Positions 59,231 to 64,000 of a stretch of DNA of 64,000 nt are shown one piece after another. How positions within the stretch are numbered: the first letter of the stretch is position 1; each line of letters opens with the position of its first letter. Made by a program: the position numbers and the translations under genes. Source of the DNA: Haliscomenobacteraceae bacterium (GTDB lineage: Bacteria; Bacteroidota; Bacteroidia; Chitinophagales; Saprospiraceae); contig CANMVX010000009.1 of NCBI GenBank assembly GCA_947501115.1, positions 43,957 to 107,956 on the forward strand, given 5' to 3'. Under the pieces are notes generated by a model. It ran no database searches. It was not told the origin of the DNA and was given only the letters and a program-made list of their open reading frames with translations.

Positions 59231-60778
59231 ATGTCATCCCCAAAAAACCATAGTGAAGAAACCAAAAAACTTTTAGAAAAAATACCAAAAGACATTATAG
59301 CAAAATGGCTCTTGGAGGAAGGTTATTACCCTGAACAATATGTTTTACCCCCTCCTTTCAAAGTTCATAAGTTCAAATTACAAACCAACCCATATTTTTT
59401 AGTCCAAACAAATGATCAAAACAGGCAAAAATTTATTCCAACCTTAAGTGCATTAGTAAATATTTCATTTCCAAAATCTGAACTAACGGATAGAACCTTT
59501 GGAATTATAGAACCTAAGATTTATCATGATATTGTTTGGTATTTAATAAATGAATGGAACTTAATAATTGATATTCTATTTAATCCATGCAATAAAATTT
59601 ATTCTTATAGCTTTCCAATACCAATAACAAAAAATAACGAAGGCTCTATTGGAATTCTCCGAACAGGAAGAATGATTTACGAGTTTTTAGAAATGGCAGA
59701 AAACGATTTATTAACTGAAGCATTCAACTATAAATATATTCTTAAAACTGACATAAAAAATTTCTATTCATCAATTTATACCCATAGTATTGCATGGGCT
59801 CTACACTCAAAGGAAATAATTAGACAAAAAGGAAATCGGGATAATTATTCAGATTTTTTAGGACTTAAACTGGACAAATTATTTCAATCTGCTAATGACG
59901 GTTGCACAAATGGCATAGCTGTTGGCCCAGCTATTTCAGATTTAATTTCAGAGATTATTTTGAGCTCAGCAGATACAATAATTTCAAAAAATATTATTTT
60001 GAAAGAAATTGATTTTATAGGTGTTAGATTTAAAGATGACTATAGATTCCTTTGTCAATCAAAAGAAGATGCGAATAAAATAATTAAAATACTTCAAAAG
60101 GAGTTAGCTTTATTTAATTTAACTCTTAATGAAAGTAAATCCAAAATTGATGAACTTCCTGATGGTTTATTTCGAGATTGGACGTCAGATTATCAAAATT
60201 TTGCATTAAAATATAAAAATACAATAAATTATAAAAAATTTGAAAATTCATTTAGAGGCACATTAAAAGTTGACAAAAAATTTGAAGGAACTGGTGTTGT
60301 GGATAGATTTTTAAGTGAATTAACCACAGAAGAAAATAATCTCAAATTTAACTTTAAGGATAAAGATTTTTTAAAAGCTATAAGTCTACTACTATTATTA
60401 ATAAAACGAAGAAAAAAATCATTGCCTCAAATTCTAGGAATTATCGAAAAAATAATTCTGGATAATGCTGGCAACAAATCAATTATTAACAATATAAAAT
60501 CAATTTTTGAAAAACTCTTGAAGGAAAAATTGAAAGCTATTGAAGATCATCAATATGATCTTGTTTGGATTATTTATTTTGTAAAGTCTATGGACCTATT
60601 TCCCATAATTTTTGATAAAAAATTTGAATCGAAAATAATTTCAAGTATACAAAGCAATTCATTTAAGCTTTATGAGTCAATAACATCTGACATTTTACTT
60701 TTCAAGAAAATTAAAAAGCCAGGGAAAAATATTGACTTACTAAGTCATTTGGCATTATTTAAAAAAACCAATGAATGA
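59231..60778 (+). CDS. Reverse transcriptase-like protein, noncanonical (FKDD), likely defence-associated
   Basis: Motif A YILKTDIKNFYSSIYTHSIAWALHSK; motif B-like NGIAVGPAISDLISEIIL; motif C GVRFKDDYRFL; motif D-like LALFNLTLNESKSKI; helical C-terminal extension. Confidence 0.82.
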   Translation: MSSPKNHSEETKKLLEKIPKDIIAKWLLEEGYYPEQYVLPPPFKVHKFKLQTNPYFLVQTNDQNRQKFIPTLSALVNISFPKSELTDRTFGIIEPKIYHDIVWYLINEWNLIIDILFNPCNKIYSYSFPIPITKNNEGSIGILRTGRMIYEFLEMAENDLLTEAFNYKYILKTDIKNFYSSIYTHSIAWALHSKEIIRQKGNRDNYSDFLGLKLDKLFQSANDGCTNGIAVGPAISDLISEIILSSADTIISKNIILKEIDFIGVRFKDDYRFLCQSKEDANKIIKILQKELALFNLTLNESKSKIDELPDGLFRDWTSDYQNFALKYKNTINYKKFENSFRGTLKVDKKFEGTGVVDRFLSELTTEENNLKFNFKDKDFLKAISLLLLLIKRRKKSLPQILGIIEKIILDNAGNKSIINNIKSIFEKLLKEKLKAIEDHQYDLVWIIYFVKSMDLFPIIFDKKFESKIISSIQSNSFKLYESITSDILLFKKIKKPGKNIDLLSHLALFKKTNE

Positions 60779-60979
60779 ATATCTAGAATTTGAAATAATG
60801 AACTTTTATTATTGTCAATTGACATTTACAAGTTAGCGTTTTGTATTGTTTTAGCCCATTAAAAAGAACTAACTTTTAGTTTAACCATTTGAATATTATA
60901 AAAGTTTTGTGATTTTTAATTAAAAGTCCGGCTTTTTAAATGATAAAAACTGCTTCAGAAAAACAAAAAACTATTCCCA

Positions 60980-61666
60980 ATGATTCAAAATAAACTTATG
61001 AACTCTGATCAAACAGGCAACTGGGCAAATATTTGGACTGAATTTCTATCTGCAATGAATAGGGAAGAAGAATTTATAAATATTGATGATGAATATTTAA
61101 ATTATTATACTCAAAATATAAAAACAAACTTTGCAATAAAAAATTTCTTTTTTAAAAGTTTAAGTGGAGCAGAGTTTCATTGGTTCTTCGTTCAGGGCTT
61201 TGATGCTTTATTAACTAATCTGTATCTTCCATCAATTTTGTCATTTCTTAACGGACTAGAAGCAAGCCTTAGAATTACAATTGCACAAATTAACGAAAAG
61301 GAGACTGGTTCATTTTGTTTAAATCCAAATATTGTCTTAAGTAATAAACTAATTTTAACAGCTCAACAAAAAGGATTGCCGATAATTTATTTAGCTTTCC
61401 CAAATGAAAATAATTTCGAAGTGAAACTAAATTCGACTAACCCAAATAAAATTAATGTTGAAATTGTAAGACTAAGAAACAATATCTGCCATGGAAATAT
61501 TTTGGAATTTATCAACTCTGATTTAGGTTCAGACAATATGTTTTTCACCCCGGATTTATTAAGAAATTTAGCCTTTGATATATTGAACATTTCAGGTGTT
61601 TGGGCAGAGCATTTAGGAGAATATAGAAAATCTGCTAAATTTTTATATAATACTAACTTGCTTTAG
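60980..61666 (+). CDS. HEPN-like domain protein
   Basis: Helical protein with VEIVRLRNNICHGNIL (R-x4-H, RN....H type HEPN motif). Confidence 0.65.
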   Translation: MIQNKLMNSDQTGNWANIWTEFLSAMNREEEFINIDDEYLNYYTQNIKTNFAIKNFFFKSLSGAEFHWFFVQGFDALLTNLYLPSILSFLNGLEASLRITIAQINEKETGSFCLNPNIVLSNKLILTAQQKGLPIIYLAFPNENNFEVKLNSTNPNKINVEIVRLRNNICHGNILEFINSDLGSDNMFFTPDLLRNLAFDILNISGVWAEHLGEYRKSAKFLYNTNLL

Positions 61667-61900
61667 ATATAGCTGTAAGTACTACAAAAAGATTCATAAA
61701 ACTGGCTTAATTTTGGTGAATACATTTATTTTTAGCTCACTTTCAGGTCAATCTAACTTTTTTCAAGAAAGTTTCCAAATTTAAGGATTCCAGATAATTG
61801 CTCTTTTCAAAGCTCAAATTGGAAACAAGATAGTAGATTTCACCAAAATTGACGAAGAACCCTCTTTTACAGGAATTCACAGGAATATGTAATTAAATAA

Positions 61901-63193
61901 TCAATCCTTTACGCAGCGGACGGAGGCACCAATAGACTTGTTAAAGTCACTTTTTCTGTTTACATTAGGAAAAAAAGTACTAATGCTACGGAACCAAGAA
62001 TCATCAATATCGAACTCAGTACCAGTCCAAAAGCAAGCATAACTTTTTTCAGCATCGAAACTACCATATTTATTACAATAACCTCCCATGAGTGCAGAAA
62101 AGCCGCCTATATTAGTAGCACCCGTATTTGGTTTATAACCATTAGCAGTTTGAATTGATTTCAATTTACCGCCTGCTATATTTTCACCGCCCAAAAAATT
62201 TGTCAAAGCTGTCCACTCACTGTCACTTGGCACATGCCAACCCCTTGGGCATAAACCCCTTGTATCTTTAACTGCATACCAATTGTATAGTTTACCATAG
62301 ATTTTCCCATTTTCCGAATCATTGTTATAATAACACCAAGCTGGTTGTCCATTTCGGCCGGCTTCTTCCCACTCTTTTTCACTTGATGCATTTTTAATTA
62401 TATCACCATTTTGGAATCTAGTCACATCAAGGTTCCGTTGTGCCCAAGATGTTGTACCAATTTTAATCACATCATAATGATTTCCATCAATATCATTCAT
62501 CTTATTTGCTACGGGAGTGGGAATTGGCGTAGGAGTGGGAGTTGGTGTAGGAGTTGGGGATGGATTTGCACCCCTTGCCTTTTCCCAACCTTTTCTGATT
62601 GCCTCCAACCTTTGAGCACGGGGAGGATGGGTATAACTACCTTCAATACTTACCGACGCACTTCTCATAGCTCGTTGCGATTCCTCCAATGTGGCACCGA
62701 GTTTATATAAAATGAAGCCAGCTGTCTCGTCTGCTTCCAGTTCCATACTTCGGAATGTTGCGTCAGGATGTGGATTAACCAAATGATAATTCAAATGATG
62801 AGCTATCTCGTGTGCCAGAACGGTAATTGTCTCCCAATTTGTCATGTTTGAAGGAATCGAAGTCGTTGTGAAGTTCAAAGATTTCACACTTTTAAGAAAT
62901 TCCGGATTATAAAGAATATAAGGCCTGCCATTTTGATCAATGGTTGCTTGTGCATTCGGAGTTCTGTCACAAGGAATAATCAAAAAAGCATTTTTCATTC
63001 CAAATTTCTCCACAATTTGGGCTACCAATCTTTCCACCGAAACATCATTGGTATAGTTGCCAGACCTTACACAAATATCTTCGCCCAATTGACTGTTGCC
63101 ATAAAAATTACTTAGACCTTTGGTTTGAGCATGTAATTGGGTGTTTTCTATTATGATAAAAATGAGTGCGGTAATTAGAGCTTTTAGTTTCAT
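61901..63193 (-). CDS. Exported M48-like metallopeptidase fused via Pro-Thr linker to a FISUMP domain
   Basis: HEIAHHLNYH with ELEADETAG; linker PSPTPTPTPTPTPIPTP; C-terminal FISUMP pattern RGLCPRGWHVPSDSEW...GASVRCVKD. Confidence 0.85.
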   Translation of the reverse strand: MKLKALITALIFIIIENTQLHAQTKGLSNFYGNSQLGEDICVRSGNYTNDVSVERLVAQIVEKFGMKNAFLIIPCDRTPNAQATIDQNGRPYILYNPEFLKSVKSLNFTTTSIPSNMTNWETITVLAHEIAHHLNYHLVNPHPDATFRSMELEADETAGFILYKLGATLEESQRAMRSASVSIEGSYTHPPRAQRLEAIRKGWEKARGANPSPTPTPTPTPTPIPTPVANKMNDIDGNHYDVIKIGTTSWAQRNLDVTRFQNGDIIKNASSEKEWEEAGRNGQPAWCYYNNDSENGKIYGKLYNWYAVKDTRGLCPRGWHVPSDSEWTALTNFLGGENIAGGKLKSIQTANGYKPNTGATNIGGFSALMGGYCNKYGSFDAEKSYACFWTGTEFDIDDSWFRSISTFFPNVNRKSDFNKSIGASVRCVKD

Positions 63194-63316
63194 AATCTTA
63201 TAATTTTTAATATTTGGAGGAAAAGGTTAGGCACAACATAGTTTTTTTAAGTTAATATTATTCAAGCGCCGCCCACCCGCTAGCCTAGACCACTTAATAG
63301 TCAAATAGACAAATAG

Positions 63317-64000
63317 TCAATCCCTAAGACAACGGACGGAGGCACCGGACGACTTATTGGAGTAGCTGATGAAGTTGCCCCTGTCGACATTGCTATTGTT
63401 GAAGTTCAGGTAGCGGGCCCAGGCGTAGTCAAAGTCGTACTTGGTAGCACTCCAGAAGAAAGCGTTGAATCTAATATCTAAGAAAGTAAAATTGTAATAA
63501 CGATAACCAGCTGGGAGAACGGAAAAACCACTCTCATTGGTTGCTCCTGTATTGGGACTATCCCAATAGATAGTGCCAGTGGATTTCATCTTACCACCCG
63601 CTATGGATTCTCCGCCAAGATAAGTGGTCAATGTTGTCCATTCACCATCAGTAGGCGCATGCCAACCACTTGGACAAAGTCCTTTCGAGTCAGCGACTGC
63701 ATACCAATTATACAAATACCCATAAGTTGCCAAATTTGTAGCATTATGACCATAAACAGTTCTTGCTCCGATTGTTCTTGAACTCCAGGTTTGTCCCGAC
63801 CCATTCCCTGCAGTCCCACCCGACTCATCTAAAGGGATAATCGAACCATCCCTATATTTTGTAACTCGTAAATTCTCCTTTGTCCAACATTGTGTTCCTA
63901 TCTGGACCGTGTTGTAAGTATTTCCGTCAATATCCTTCACAGTAGGTGTACCTGGGCAAGGAATACCCATCACATTCGTTGAATCAGAGGTTATAAAAGA
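63317..64000 (-). CDS. FISUMP-domain protein, 5' end beyond window
   Basis: TVKDIDGNTYNTVQIGTQCWTKENLRVTKYRDGSIIP...GASVRCLRD; frame stays open to base 64000 (SFITSDSTNVMGIPCPG). Confidence 0.85.
   Translation of the reverse strand, partial: SFITSDSTNVMGIPCPGTPTVKDIDGNTYNTVQIGTQCWTKENLRVTKYRDGSIIPLDESGGTAGNGSGQTWSSRTIGARTVYGHNATNLATYGYLYNWYAVADSKGLCPSGWHAPTDGEWTTLTTYLGGESIAGGKMKSTGTIYWDSPNTGATNESGFSVLPAGYRYYNFTFLDIRFNAFFWSATKYDFDYAWARYLNFNNSNVDRGNFISYSNKSSGASVRCLRD

Noticed and set aside
59231-60778. Retron or group II intron interpretation of the RT
   Set aside because: No maturase domain or recognisable intron boundaries, and motifs A/B differ from those I would expect for retron RTs; an msr/msd could not be identified by eye.
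62517-62572. Short tandem repeat GGAGTGGGAGTTGGTGTAGGAGTTGGG as a possible minisatellite/CRISPR-like array
   Set aside because: It encodes the Pro-Thr linker of the metallopeptidase-FISUMP protein; explained by coding repeat.

Overview
The window is a Bacteroidetes-type chromosome segment (inferred from SusC/SusD, FecR/ECF sigma, a T9SS-like C-terminal domain and FISUMP proteins). I recognised no rRNA, tRNA or CRISPR array. From left to right: (1) 1-6.8 kb holds a truncated eCIS-effector-like ORF, a decayed Bro-N gene and a compact uncharacterised four-gene membrane operon. (2) 6.8-20.4 kb is a glucarate/sugar-acid catabolic locus driven by SusC/SusD and ECF/FecR. (3) 20.5-44.3 kb has CorA and many toxin-antitoxin or mobile modules: DUF1778/GNAT, Panacea/RelE-like, HigA-ImmA, RhuM-Fic, AbiE-like pairs and a tripartite HipBST-like operon. 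In at least four of these the antitoxin looks intact and the toxin is truncated or interrupted. (4) 44.6-61.7 kb is a defence island: an Eco57I-like methylase pair, Bro-N, RhuM, a GIY-YIG+SF2 helicase, DUF262/HNH, AbiH, a PD-(D/E)XK protein, a noncanonical reverse transcriptase with an FKDD active site, and a HEPN-like protein. (5) Several FISUMP-domain exported proteins follow, one fused to an M48-like metallopeptidase. The best candidates for undescribed biology are the RT / PD-(D/E)XK / HEPN cluster with a 24-bp perfect hairpin, the 1.6-6.3 kb membrane operon, and the cassette-like duplications inside the restriction locus. All family calls come from reading motifs by eye; no database search was run.
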